From contig DATMZR010000023.1 in assembly GCA_035573435.1 (NCBI GenBank), positions 33,731-97,730 of the forward strand: DNA of 64,000 nt, given 5' to 3'. This stretch comes from Solirubrobacterales bacterium (lineage in GTDB: Bacteria; Actinomycetota; Thermoleophilia; Solirubrobacterales; 70-9). Shown in pieces: positions 7,781 through 15,430 of the stretch. Within the stretch, counting starts at the first letter, position 1. Every line of letters begins with the position of its first letter. The position numbers and the translations under genes were made by a program. Under the pieces are notes generated by a model. That model searched no databases and was not told the DNA's origin. It worked only from the letters and a program-made list of their open reading frames with translations.

Positions 7781-8422
7781 ATGACCGTGCTCGAGATCGA
7801 CACGCCGCACGGCCCGGCGAACGCTCACCTGCATCCTGCCGGTCAAGCGAAGGCGGCGTTGGTCCTCGGCCATGGAGCGGGCGGCGGGGTGACGTCGCCG
7901 GACCTGTTGGCGGCGAAAGACGTGGCGGTCTCGGAAGACGTCAGCGTCGCGCTGGTCGAACAGCCCTACCGCGTCGCGGGACGGCGCTCGCCCCCCGCGG
8001 CGAGCCGGCTCGACGCCGCCTGGACCGCGGTTCTCGACGAATTGCTAGCCGGCGAGCTGCGCGGCCTCGCGCTGATCGCCGGCGGACGATCCCTGGGCGC
8101 CCGGGTAGCGTGCCGAACCGCGGATGCCACCGGCGCAACCGCGGTGCTCTGTCTCGCATTCCCGCTCCAGCCGCCGGCGCGCCGCTCGGGCGATCCATCG
8201 CCAAGTCGCCTCCATGAGCTCGACCAGCTCACGGTCCCGACCCTGGTGGTGCAGGGCGAGCGAGACCGATTCGGCACGCCGCCGCCCGCGACGCTCCGCA
8301 CCGTTGCGCGAGTGCCGGGGGACCACAGCCTGAGGACGCATCCCGAGGCTGTTGCCGCCGCCGTTCGAGCCTGGCTTCCCGACGTCGTGGACCAGGCCGC
8401 ACGTGCCGCGGTGCCCGGTTAG
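7781..8422 (+). CDS. Alpha/beta hydrolase, KANL3/Tex30-like
   Basis: This 213-residue protein has ALVLGHGAGGGVTSPDLLA at the oxyanion strand, the nucleophile elbow IAGGRSLGARVACRTA (Ser in GRSLG), an Asp in LVVQGERDRFG and a His in RVPGDHSLRT, giving a full Ser-Asp-His triad. This matches the KANL3/Tex30 branch of small alpha/beta hydrolases, whose substrates are largely unknown. ATG 7781 was preferred because a GAGAAGG site is upstream and the protein start matches family length. Its stop TAG overlaps the stop of the convergent gene. Confidence 0.85.
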   Translation: MTVLEIDTPHGPANAHLHPAGQAKAALVLGHGAGGGVTSPDLLAAKDVAVSEDVSVALVEQPYRVAGRRSPPAASRLDAAWTAVLDELLAGELRGLALIAGGRSLGARVACRTADATGATAVLCLAFPLQPPARRSGDPSPSRLHELDQLTVPTLVVQGERDRFGTPPPATLRTVARVPGDHSLRTHPEAVAAAVRAWLPDVVDQAARAAVPG

Positions 8423-8853
8423 CCCGCTTGGGGCGCGGAGCGGGTTGAGAACGGCAGCCGCCAATCCTGGTGGCTTTCCTCGTTGATCGACAACCGCCAC
8501 TCGTATCTGCCGCCCGGCGGCAACAGCAGCGGACCGATGTTGATCGCGAGCGGGACGTCAATCGCGGTTCCGGCCTTCACCCCTGGTGGCCGGCCAACCT
8601 CGAAGGCACCCTCGAATGTGACCGGCTCCTCATCGCCCTCATCGGTCTCCAGCTCCACAGCATTCCCATCACTGTCAACCAGATCGAGCCGGAACGTGTG
8701 CTCCACGTTCGTCCGGTCCCACGGCACTTGGATGTACAAGGCGATTGCCGAGGGAGTCGGCGTTGGCCCCGTCAGGGACCAGCCGCCCCCGAGTATGTAG
8801 AGCTTTCCCTCCGCTGCCTGAGCAGCATCCGCCAGCATCATCGTCACCTTCAA
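8419..8853 (-). CDS. DUF6941-like conserved protein
   Basis: The 144-residue protein begins MKVTMMLADAAQAAEGKLYI and continues LGGGWSLTGPTPTPSAIAL, the signature start of the DUF6941 family. It is predicted to be a beta-sandwich of unknown role, cytoplasmic since no signal or membrane helix is present. The start codon is TTG 8853, chosen because it gives the family N-terminus; no strong ribosome site is seen. It is 13 bases downstream of the secreted protein gene on the same strand and its stop shares three bases with the convergent hydrolase gene stop. Confidence 0.82.
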   Translation of the reverse strand: MKVTMMLADAAQAAEGKLYILGGGWSLTGPTPTPSAIALYIQVPWDRTNVEHTFRLDLVDSDGNAVELETDEGDEEPVTFEGAFEVGRPPGVKAGTAIDVPLAINIGPLLLPPGGRYEWRLSINEESHQDWRLPFSTRSAPQAG

Positions 8854-8866
8854 CGGATCAGATGGC

Positions 8867-10225
8867 TCAGCCGCCGTTGCCGCAGCCCTGCACCGTGGGG
8901 ACGACGCTGGCGTTCACTGCGGCGCCATTCCAGCCACCGAAGTTGAGCTTGAAAGGCAGTTTCGGAGGCTTGCAGAGATCCTGGGCGGCCACGACCAGCC
9001 CCCCGGCCTTGAAGCGCAGGACGAACTTCGAGATCGGGATGTCGGGGAGGCCGTCGAAGGTCTGGCCGATACCCGCCGCCGGGGCCACGAACTGTCCCAT
9101 GAGCTGGAGAGTGAGCGGGCCATGGAGATCGACGCCGAGGCGCGGCAGTTGGTCTCCCCGGCTTGGCGGGACGACCACCACAGAACCGGCTTCGGCCGCG
9201 CTCAGGAACGGTGAGGTGGCCTGCGCCGAGCCGACGATCGAGTTAGCTGGGCAGGCGGCGGCGTTCGACCGGAACTGGGCCTCCGAGCAGAGGGCGCCCG
9301 ACAGCACGTCGAAGTTAGGGGTGAGGCTGAACGGGAGCAGGACTCGGGCGCTGTTCAAGCCGGCCTCGCCCGCGTCCTGGGTGATCTGGGTCGTCAGCGG
9401 CGGCTTCGTACCGGCGCTCGTCCGGCCGGCCGAGCCGACCCAGGCGCGGAACGTGGGTGAGAACGGCAGTGAGGCGCAGTTGGTGGACGTGAACGAGGCG
9501 TTGCCGACGACCAGCTTGTTGGGATTGGTGTGGGAGTCGGCGATGAACCTCGTGGTCTTCATGCCGCATGAAGTGGGGTTCCGCATGAACCCGTTGCCGC
9601 CCACGGTCCCGCTCAGCTGGATGTCGATCGCCGTGATGTCGATCGGGACAGTCAGGGCCTGGCCGGCGGCATGAGCGACGTTGGGGATGTCGGTCAGCAC
9701 GGTATTGAGGCCGAAGTCCCCCTTGCGTAGTTTCACGTCGGACACCTGAATGATCTTCTCGAGCAGCGGCAGCGGGTCAGAGCCGGTCGGCCTCAGCACG
9801 ATCCCGAAACGGGCCGGCTGACCTGCGGCCGGCTCCACGTTGTAGAGCGAGCCGTTCACGGTCAGCGGCAGGGTCAGGGGCAAGGGGTCGAGCAGGTGCG
9901 CGTTGGCGCTCGTGGTCACCGTGCCCACCTGGCTGGCGCTCGGGCAGGAGTCGCCCTGGAGTTGGGCGAGCGTGCAGAGCGGCGTCGCCCTCGGATTGCC
10001 AACTAGGCCGGGCGGCAGGGCGACCGTCAGGTCCTTGACATCGTCGCTTGGGGATTTGAATCCGATGTGGATCGCGACGTCGCTGTTCGCGCCGGCGGCG
10101 GGGTTGGTGGGAGCCGCGGCAAGGCCCGTGAACCCGAACGCGGCGTGAGCGGAAGGAGCGAGAGCGAGGCAGGCGACAATCGCCGCGCACAAAGACAACC
10201 AAGCCCTACGTCCAACTCCACCCAT
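8867..10225 (-). CDS. Large secreted protein of a Thermoleophilia-type family
   Basis: The 452-residue product starts at ATG 10225 after GAGGAGG and has a signal peptide (about residues 1-29, ending SAHA). The mature part is a series of beta-rich segments with paired Cys, such as [20 protein letters not shown] and [16 protein letters not shown] recognise the C-x(8-9)-C-P-x-x-S-x-V-G pattern from repetitive secreted proteins of soil Thermoleophilia. There is no catalytic motif and no C-terminal anchor. It is likely a cell-surface or extracellular structural protein. A longer in-frame extension to 10342 lacks a ribosome site and would hide the signal peptide. Confidence 0.78.
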   Translation of the reverse strand: MGGVGRRAWLSLCAAIVACLALAPSAHAAFGFTGLAAAPTNPAAGANSDVAIHIGFKSPSDDVKDLTVALPPGLVGNPRATPLCTLAQLQGDSCPSASQVGTVTTSANAHLLDPLPLTLPLTVNGSLYNVEPAAGQPARFGIVLRPTGSDPLPLLEKIIQVSDVKLRKGDFGLNTVLTDIPNVAHAAGQALTVPIDITAIDIQLSGTVGGNGFMRNPTSCGMKTTRFIADSHTNPNKLVVGNASFTSTNCASLPFSPTFRAWVGSAGRTSAGTKPPLTTQITQDAGEAGLNSARVLLPFSLTPNFDVLSGALCSEAQFRSNAAACPANSIVGSAQATSPFLSAAEAGSVVVVPPSRGDQLPRLGVDLHGPLTLQLMGQFVAPAAGIGQTFDGLPDIPISKFVLRFKAGGLVVAAQDLCKPPKLPFKLNFGGWNGAAVNASVVPTVQGCGNGG

Positions 10226-10316
10226 GCCGCGCCTCCTCGATAGCCGTGTCCGGAGCCTGAGTCGAATATACCGCCCGGCTAAGCTCAGTTCGTATCCCGA
10301 ACGAAGGAGCGACGCG
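10226..10316. promoter_or_regulatory. Divergent promoter region between the secreted protein and msrA
   Basis: This 91-base gap serves both divergent genes. It contains an AT-rich core, GAATATACC, giving TATATT on the minus strand about 38 bases before ATG 10225, and TAAGCT on the plus strand about 36 bases before ATG 10317. No good -35 elements are evident, so sites are tentative. Confidence 0.35.
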
Positions 10317-10832
10317 ATGACGGACCACACCGAGACGGCCATCCTGGCCGGAGGGTGCTTCTGGGGAGTTCAGGAGCTGTTGCGCAAGCGTGACGGCGTG
10401 ATCTCGACGCGGGTCGGCTACGCGGGCGGCGAGGTTCCCAACGCCACCTACGGGAACCACGACGGCCACGCCGAGGCCGTGGAGATCGTCTTCGACCCCG
10501 ATCGGATCTCCTATCGGGACATCCTCGAGTTCTTCTTCCAGATCCATGACCCGACCACGATGAACCGGCAGGGCAACGACATCGGGACGAGCTACCGCTC
10601 GGAGATCTTCTACACGAGCGACGATCAGCGCCAAATCGCCGAGGAGACGATCGCCGACGTCGACGCTTCCGGGCTATGGCCGGGCAGGGTGGTCACCGAG
10701 CTGAGCGAGGCCGGCCCGTTCTGGGAGGCCGAGCCGGAGCACCAGGACTATCTACAGGACTACCCAAACGGCTATACGTGCCATTTCGTGCGGCCCGACT
10801 GGAAGCTGCCGCACCGTCAAACAACCACCTAG
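10317..10832 (+). CDS. msrA: Peptide methionine-S-sulfoxide reductase
   Basis: The 171-residue enzyme has the catalytic [15 protein letters not shown] motif near residue 9, with Cys15 as the attacking residue, followed by [22 protein letters not shown] and [15 protein letters not shown], all diagnostic for MsrA. It reduces the S form of methionine sulfoxide in proteins and free methionine, using thioredoxin. No signal peptide is present, so it acts in the cytoplasm. GAAGGAGC lies at correct spacing before ATG 10317. The following membrane protein gene begins 12 bases after the stop, so they may be cotranscribed. Confidence 0.96.
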   Translation: MTDHTETAILAGGCFWGVQELLRKRDGVISTRVGYAGGEVPNATYGNHDGHAEAVEIVFDPDRISYRDILEFFFQIHDPTTMNRQGNDIGTSYRSEIFYTSDDQRQIAEETIADVDASGLWPGRVVTELSEAGPFWEAEPEHQDYLQDYPNGYTCHFVRPDWKLPHRQTTT

Positions 10833-10844
10833 ACCGCCAGCGAC

Positions 10845-11897
10845 ATGAGCGTCGCCGCGCCCCCGATCGAGGAGCTGCCGGGCGAATTTCAGCCGCGGGC
10901 CATTCGTCGCCGCGCCCTTCAGGCCACCGCTGCGCTCGCGGTGCTGGTGGCGATCCTGGTGCTCGCGCCGGGGCTCGGCGAGGTCCGGGACAAGCTGGCT
11001 GGCGCGAGCCCCGGCTGGCTGGTCCTCGCGACGCTCCTAGAGGGCCTCTCCTTCGCCTCCTACGTGCTGATGTTCGGGCCGATCTTCTGCACCGGGCTGA
11101 GTTGGAAGCGAAGCTGGCAGATCGGCGGATCGGAGCTTGCGATGGGCTCGTTGGTTCCGGCCAGCGGTGCCGGGGGGCTGGCACTTGGGGCATGGGTGCT
11201 TCACCGCGGCGGCATGGACGGAGAACGGATCGCTCGCCGCTCGGTCGCCTTCTTCATGATCAAGAGCGGGGTGAACTTCGTCGCCGTCGCCGTGCTCGGG
11301 GCGGCGCTGGCGGTCGGACTCCTCGGCCCCGACCTGTCCCTTTGGCTGACCGCGTTCCCCGCCGCAATTGCGGCGCTGACGATTGGCGCGGCGGCCGCGA
11401 TTCCCAGGCTCGGGCCCGGCCGCGAGCCGGGGCCCGACGCCTCCCGGTTTCGTCGCGTGGTCAACGCCAGCCGGAGGGCGGCGATCGACGGCGTCGCTGA
11501 GGCGCTTCAGATCCTGCGTACGGGGAACCGTCGCGTCTTGGCAGGGGCAGTCGGCTACTGGCTCTTCGACAACGCGGTCTTGTGGGCCACCTTCCGCGCC
11601 TTCGGCGTCTCGCTTCCGCTAACGGTGATTCTGATGGGCTACCTGATCGGTCAGCTCGGCGGGCTCCTGCCGATCCCGGGCGGGATCGGCGGGATCGACG
11701 GCGGATTGATCGGCACCCTGATCGTCTATGGGGCCCCGGCCGCCGGCACCGCCGCCGCCGTCCTGGCCTACCGCGTCATCCTGTTCTGGCTACCGCTGAT
11801 CGCGGGCGGCATCGCGTTCGTTGCTCTCCGCCGAGACATGCCCGGCCGCTACGAGCTCGCCTCGTGCGCTCCCGCGATCGCCGACCAGTCCGCCTGA
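10845..11897 (+). CDS. Flippase-like membrane protein (LPG synthase transmembrane/UPF0104 family)
   Basis: This 350-residue integral membrane protein has about eight helices and no soluble domain. The order of segments, including the loop SELAMGSLVPASGAGGLALG, the helix start RRSVAFFMIKSG and the late GYLIGQLGGLLPIPGGIGGIDGG, matches the transmembrane part of lysylphosphatidylglycerol synthase and related flippase-like proteins (UPF0104). It probably moves a lipid-linked compound across the membrane; the aminoacyl-transferase domain of MprF is absent. It lies 12 bases downstream of msrA and converges on the NhaA gene with nine bases between. Confidence 0.85.
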   Translation: MSVAAPPIEELPGEFQPRAIRRRALQATAALAVLVAILVLAPGLGEVRDKLAGASPGWLVLATLLEGLSFASYVLMFGPIFCTGLSWKRSWQIGGSELAMGSLVPASGAGGLALGAWVLHRGGMDGERIARRSVAFFMIKSGVNFVAVAVLGAALAVGLLGPDLSLWLTAFPAAIAALTIGAAAAIPRLGPGREPGPDASRFRRVVNASRRAAIDGVAEALQILRTGNRRVLAGAVGYWLFDNAVLWATFRAFGVSLPLTVILMGYLIGQLGGLLPIPGGIGGIDGGLIGTLIVYGAPAAGTAAAVLAYRVILFWLPLIAGGIAFVALRRDMPGRYELASCAPAIADQSA

Positions 11898-11906
11898 GGG
11901 GAGTAC

Positions 11907-13850
11907 CTATCCCACGCGCTGAGGCTCTGGGGCGGGTGCTATCTCCCTCAGCCGCGCACGGTTCCTGGCTGCCCTGACGGCCGCGGTGAGCGTCTCGGTG
12001 TCGTAGGCGCCTCGGTGTCGCCTGCCATTGATGAAGAAGCTCGGCGTACCGGCGACCCCGCTGGCGTCCGCGCTCGCAACGTCCTCGGCAACTCGCTCGG
12101 CGTGTTCACGCCGGCGCAGCTCGTCCCAAAAACGCTCGACATCGAGACCCAGCTCCTCCGCATAGTGCGCGAGGTGCGGCTGCGTCAGCTCGTCCTGATG
12201 CTCGATCAGCTTGTCGTTCATCTCCCAGAAGGCGCCCTGGGCGGCCGCCGTTTCCGCGGCCTCCGCCGCCATCTGGGCATCCGGGTGGACGTCGTTGAGT
12301 GGAAGGTGGCGCCAGACATAGCGAAGGTCGTCGCCGAAGGAGACCAGCAGCTCGCGGATGACGACCTCGGCCTGTCCGCAGTAGGGGCATTGGTAGTCGC
12401 CGTACTCGACCAGGGTCACGGGGGCCCGCTCCGAGCCGCGGATGTGGTCACGGTCGGGATCCACCTCGTCCGAGAGGTCGAGGAGCTCCTCTGCCGTCGC
12501 CGCTATCTGGCGGGCTCTCATCTCCGTTGGCAAGTGCCGGATCACCCGGAACACGGCCCAGGCGAGGAGCGACGCGAGAATGGCTGCCGCGAGGACGCCC
12601 AGCTTCGCTTGTTCGAGCTGATCGCCGTCGAAGGCGATGGTCGAGATCAGCACCGAGACCGTGAACCCGACACCCGCGACGGCCCCGCCTCCAGCGATCA
12701 CCGGCCAGCTCAGGGCCCGCCGCAGGCCGGCGACCCAGGGCCGGGACACCAGCCACGACACGCCCAGGATGCCGAGGGGCTTGCCGAGGACGTAGCCGAA
12801 CAGGATTCCGAGGGTTATTGGCGAGGTGGATGCGTCCCCAAGCAGCTGGGCGTCGATGTGGATGCCCGCGTTTGCGAGCGCGAACACCGGGACGATCACG
12901 AAGCTCGTCCACGGATGAAGCCTGTATTGAAGCTGCTCGTTCGCTGAGATCGCGGATGCGAGACTCCGCTGCGCCGTGCGGGCGAGCTCCGGCGTTGGCT
13001 GTTCACGGAATGATCGCGTCACCTCGGTCACCCGCTCGAGGTCGCCGCGGGCCGGCGGATACGCGGTCGTGACGAGACCGACCGCGAGTCCCGCCACCAC
13101 CGGATCGATCCCCGACTCGAACAGGGCAATCCACAGGCCGACCCCAACGACCACCGCGAGCTGCCTGCGCCACGCGCTCGGCGCATACCGAAGCGCGAGC
13201 AAGATCGCGAAGAAACCGAGAGCCAGCGCAATCGGGAGCCACGAGACGTCCTCCGTGTACACCGTGGCGATCACTGCCAGCGCCACGAGGTCGTCGACCA
13301 CGGCGAGCGTGAGCAGGCGAACCCGCAGGCGCGTGCCACCCGGGGCCACCAGTGCCAGCAATCCGAGGGCCAGGGCGGTGTCAGTAGACATCGCGGCTCC
13401 CCAGCCGTGCGCCCCGTCACCCCCAGCGTTGAAGGCGAGATAGATCGCGATCGGCACGGTTATCCCGCCGACCGCAGCGGCCACCGGGATCGCCAGGCGG
13501 CGGCGCTCGCGCAGCTCTCCCGTGTCGAGCTCGCGCTTGGCCTCGAGGCCGATGACCAAGAAGAAGAACGTCATCAGGCCCTGGTTCACCCAGTGCCGGA
13601 GGTCAAGGGAGATGCCCTCGCTTCCGAGATTGATCGAGAGCTTCGTCGTCCAGAACGACTCATACGTCTCCGACCACGGCGAGTTGGCCCACACCAGAGC
13701 CGCGGCCACCGCGCACAGGAGCACCACTGCGCCGCCGGTCTCGGCGCTCAGGAAATCTCGAACCGGGGTGGCGAGATTCCTCGCCCAGGCCGTCCGACCA
13801 GTGAACGAGGCGGCCTGGGACGCCGCCGATCGATCGGAGCCGTTTCCCAC
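11907..13850 (-). CDS. nhaA: Na+/H+ antiporter NhaA fused to a DsbA-like thioredoxin domain
   Basis: The 647-residue protein has an NhaA antiporter module at about residues 20-400, recognisable by LVIGLEAKRELDTGELR, AMSTDTALALGLL and the paired Asp of LAVVDDLVALAVI that bind Na+ and H+. After a linker with a charged helix (about 430-470) comes a DsbA-like thioredoxin domain (about 472-640) with the redox motif EYGDYQCPYCGQ (Cys about 488 and 491) and the cis-Pro loop GVAGTPSFFING. NhaA exchanges two protons for one sodium ion. The fusion is known in actinobacteria; its redox role is untested. GTG 13850 lies four bases after the GH5 stop on the same strand; longer starts would overlap that gene. 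Confidence 0.93.
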   Translation of the reverse strand: MGNGSDRSAASQAASFTGRTAWARNLATPVRDFLSAETGGAVVLLCAVAAALVWANSPWSETYESFWTTKLSINLGSEGISLDLRHWVNQGLMTFFFLVIGLEAKRELDTGELRERRRLAIPVAAAVGGITVPIAIYLAFNAGGDGAHGWGAAMSTDTALALGLLALVAPGGTRLRVRLLTLAVVDDLVALAVIATVYTEDVSWLPIALALGFFAILLALRYAPSAWRRQLAVVVGVGLWIALFESGIDPVVAGLAVGLVTTAYPPARGDLERVTEVTRSFREQPTPELARTAQRSLASAISANEQLQYRLHPWTSFVIVPVFALANAGIHIDAQLLGDASTSPITLGILFGYVLGKPLGILGVSWLVSRPWVAGLRRALSWPVIAGGGAVAGVGFTVSVLISTIAFDGDQLEQAKLGVLAAAILASLLAWAVFRVIRHLPTEMRARQIAATAEELLDLSDEVDPDRDHIRGSERAPVTLVEYGDYQCPYCGQAEVVIRELLVSFGDDLRYVWRHLPLNDVHPDAQMAAEAAETAAAQGAFWEMNDKLIEHQDELTQPHLAHYAEELGLDVERFWDELRRREHAERVAEDVASADASGVAGTPSFFINGRRHRGAYDTETLTAAVRAARNRARLREIAPAPEPQRVG

Positions 13851-13854
13851 TCGC

Positions 13855-15318
13855 TTAAGTCGTCGGCGAGACTTCCAGGCGAACCTCGGTGGCGCCCTCG
13901 AAACGCTCGAGCACCAGCCGCTGGGCGCCTGCCGCCGAGACGACGCGCGCACCCGTCACCCGAACGCGGTAGCCGCTTGGGTAGTGAATGTGCGGTAGGA
14001 ACACGACGGTTCTGACGGAGGGCGCCAGCCGGTGGCCGACCGGGGCCATGGTCGAGTAGCGGAGGTTGAAGACGCCGCTGCCCGGATTGAACTGGAATTG
14101 CTCCGGCGTCCCCGCAACGGCCTGGGGATAGGCCCGGTCGAGGGCCTTCAGCTTGTTGTGTTTGAGATTCGTGCCGCGAGGCGGCTTGCTCGGATCCTTG
14201 ACCAGAGCCTGCGTGTCGCCCGGTCCCGTAGTGGTCGGGTCGCTGCAGCCGCAGTAGTGCCACTCGAGCCACGAGACCATGTGTTGGTCGGCGAGGTTCG
14301 CGATCCGATTGATCTCGGCCAGATCATCGGTGGCCCCGAACTCGCTGAGCAGGAGCGCCCGGTTCGTCTGCGCCGCAACGTCGTCAGCGTTCTGGAACAC
14401 CATCGCCTCGGTAGCCGGGCAGTCCGGAGCGCCGGGGTTGAGGCAATAGTCGTGAAAGCTGAACCCCGAGTTCGACCCGATCTCCGGCAGGTGACTCTGG
14501 GACCCGAAATTGAAGATCACGTTCGGCTCGTGCCAGACGATGTGCCGGCTGTCCACGTTGCGGATCGCCGCGGTGGTCTTGCGGGTCATCGTTGCCAGGG
14601 GTCCCTCGTCGAACTGCGGGCAGCCGGTCGGCTGCGCGCAGGTCTGCCACCCGTTTCCGGGCCAGGGCTCATTCATCACGTCGTAGCCGAGCACTCGATT
14701 CGAGCCCCGGAAGATCCGCGCGACGTGCTTCCAGGCGGTGGCGTACTCGTCCTGGAGCCTCACCCCGCCCACCTGATCGTTGGCCCAAAAGTGGTCGAAG
14801 GCGCGGTTGAGCGCCGGGTTGGTCAGGTAGTTGTTGGGAAAGCCGTTCTGCGGGTTCGCCAGGCCGTCGTCCTGCACCTGCCAGTCGGGCCAGCCCTCGC
14901 CCTGGAACTTCTCGTGGAAGAGGTCCTGATGGAAGTCGATCTGGCTGTAGACACCCCGGCTCGCGAGCGTCTGCTGCGTGTTCGCGATCTGGGCCAGGTA
15001 GGCGTCGTTGTACGAGGGCTCGCCCCCCACAGGCGGCCCCGGCTCGAGCCCCTTGTAGATCACACCCAGCCGGATCGCGTTGAAGCCGTGGCCGGCAAGG
15101 AAGGTGGCATCGTCAGCGCCGAAGCCCACCTTGGCGGGGTAGTAGGGAGGCCGCTTGTAGACCATGTTCAGTCCGTGCAGGATCGCGACCCGTTGCTGGG
15201 AGTCGGTGATCCAACGCCCGACGTGCCCAAGCGGCGCAGTCGGCGGAGCGGCCTTGGCCGCGGCACAGAAGATGCTCAAAAAGCAAAGCGGGAGCACCAC
15301 AGTCCACACACGACGCAC
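13855..15318 (-). CDS. Secreted GH5 family glycoside hydrolase (endoglycoceramidase-like)
   Basis: The 487-residue protein has a hydrophobic N-terminal signal (WTVVLPLCFLSIFCAAAKA). The catalytic barrel carries HGLNMVYKRPP near the start, the acid/base Glu in GYDVMNEPWPG (about residue 217) and the nucleophile Glu in LLLSEFGATDD (about residue 325), a layout typical of GH5 endoglycoceramidases and related enzymes; a C-terminal beta-sandwich (about residues 400-487) follows. It probably cleaves a glycolipid or beta-glycan outside the cell. The start is uncertain: GTG 15318 keeps the signal, but lacks a clear ribosome site. NhaA follows with a four-base gap. The gene diverges from the X-Pro peptidase-like gene. 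Confidence 0.87.
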   Translation of the reverse strand: MRRVWTVVLPLCFLSIFCAAAKAAPPTAPLGHVGRWITDSQQRVAILHGLNMVYKRPPYYPAKVGFGADDATFLAGHGFNAIRLGVIYKGLEPGPPVGGEPSYNDAYLAQIANTQQTLASRGVYSQIDFHQDLFHEKFQGEGWPDWQVQDDGLANPQNGFPNNYLTNPALNRAFDHFWANDQVGGVRLQDEYATAWKHVARIFRGSNRVLGYDVMNEPWPGNGWQTCAQPTGCPQFDEGPLATMTRKTTAAIRNVDSRHIVWHEPNVIFNFGSQSHLPEIGSNSGFSFHDYCLNPGAPDCPATEAMVFQNADDVAAQTNRALLLSEFGATDDLAEINRIANLADQHMVSWLEWHYCGCSDPTTTGPGDTQALVKDPSKPPRGTNLKHNKLKALDRAYPQAVAGTPEQFQFNPGSGVFNLRYSTMAPVGHRLAPSVRTVVFLPHIHYPSGYRVRVTGARVVSAAGAQRLVLERFEGATEVRLEVSPTT

Positions 15319-15354
15319 GGGAGGCGACCGTAACAGACATATCTCGCCGCTGTT

Positions 15355-15398
15355 TCGCGAAGTCCCACCCCTCGGAGGTGCGGTTCGGACTTCCGCGA
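15355..15398. promoter_or_regulatory. Inverted repeat in the divergent GH5 / peptidase intergenic region
   Basis: TCGCGAAGTCC (15355-15365) is mirrored by GGACTTCCGCGA (15387-15398), differing by one extra C, with an inner CACC/GGTG pair. It sits in the 112-base gap between two divergent genes for secreted hydrolases and could be an operator or a cruciform. Confidence 0.45.
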
Positions 15399-15430
15399 TG
15401 GGCTCAGGTAAGGCATGATGCAGTGCTGAC

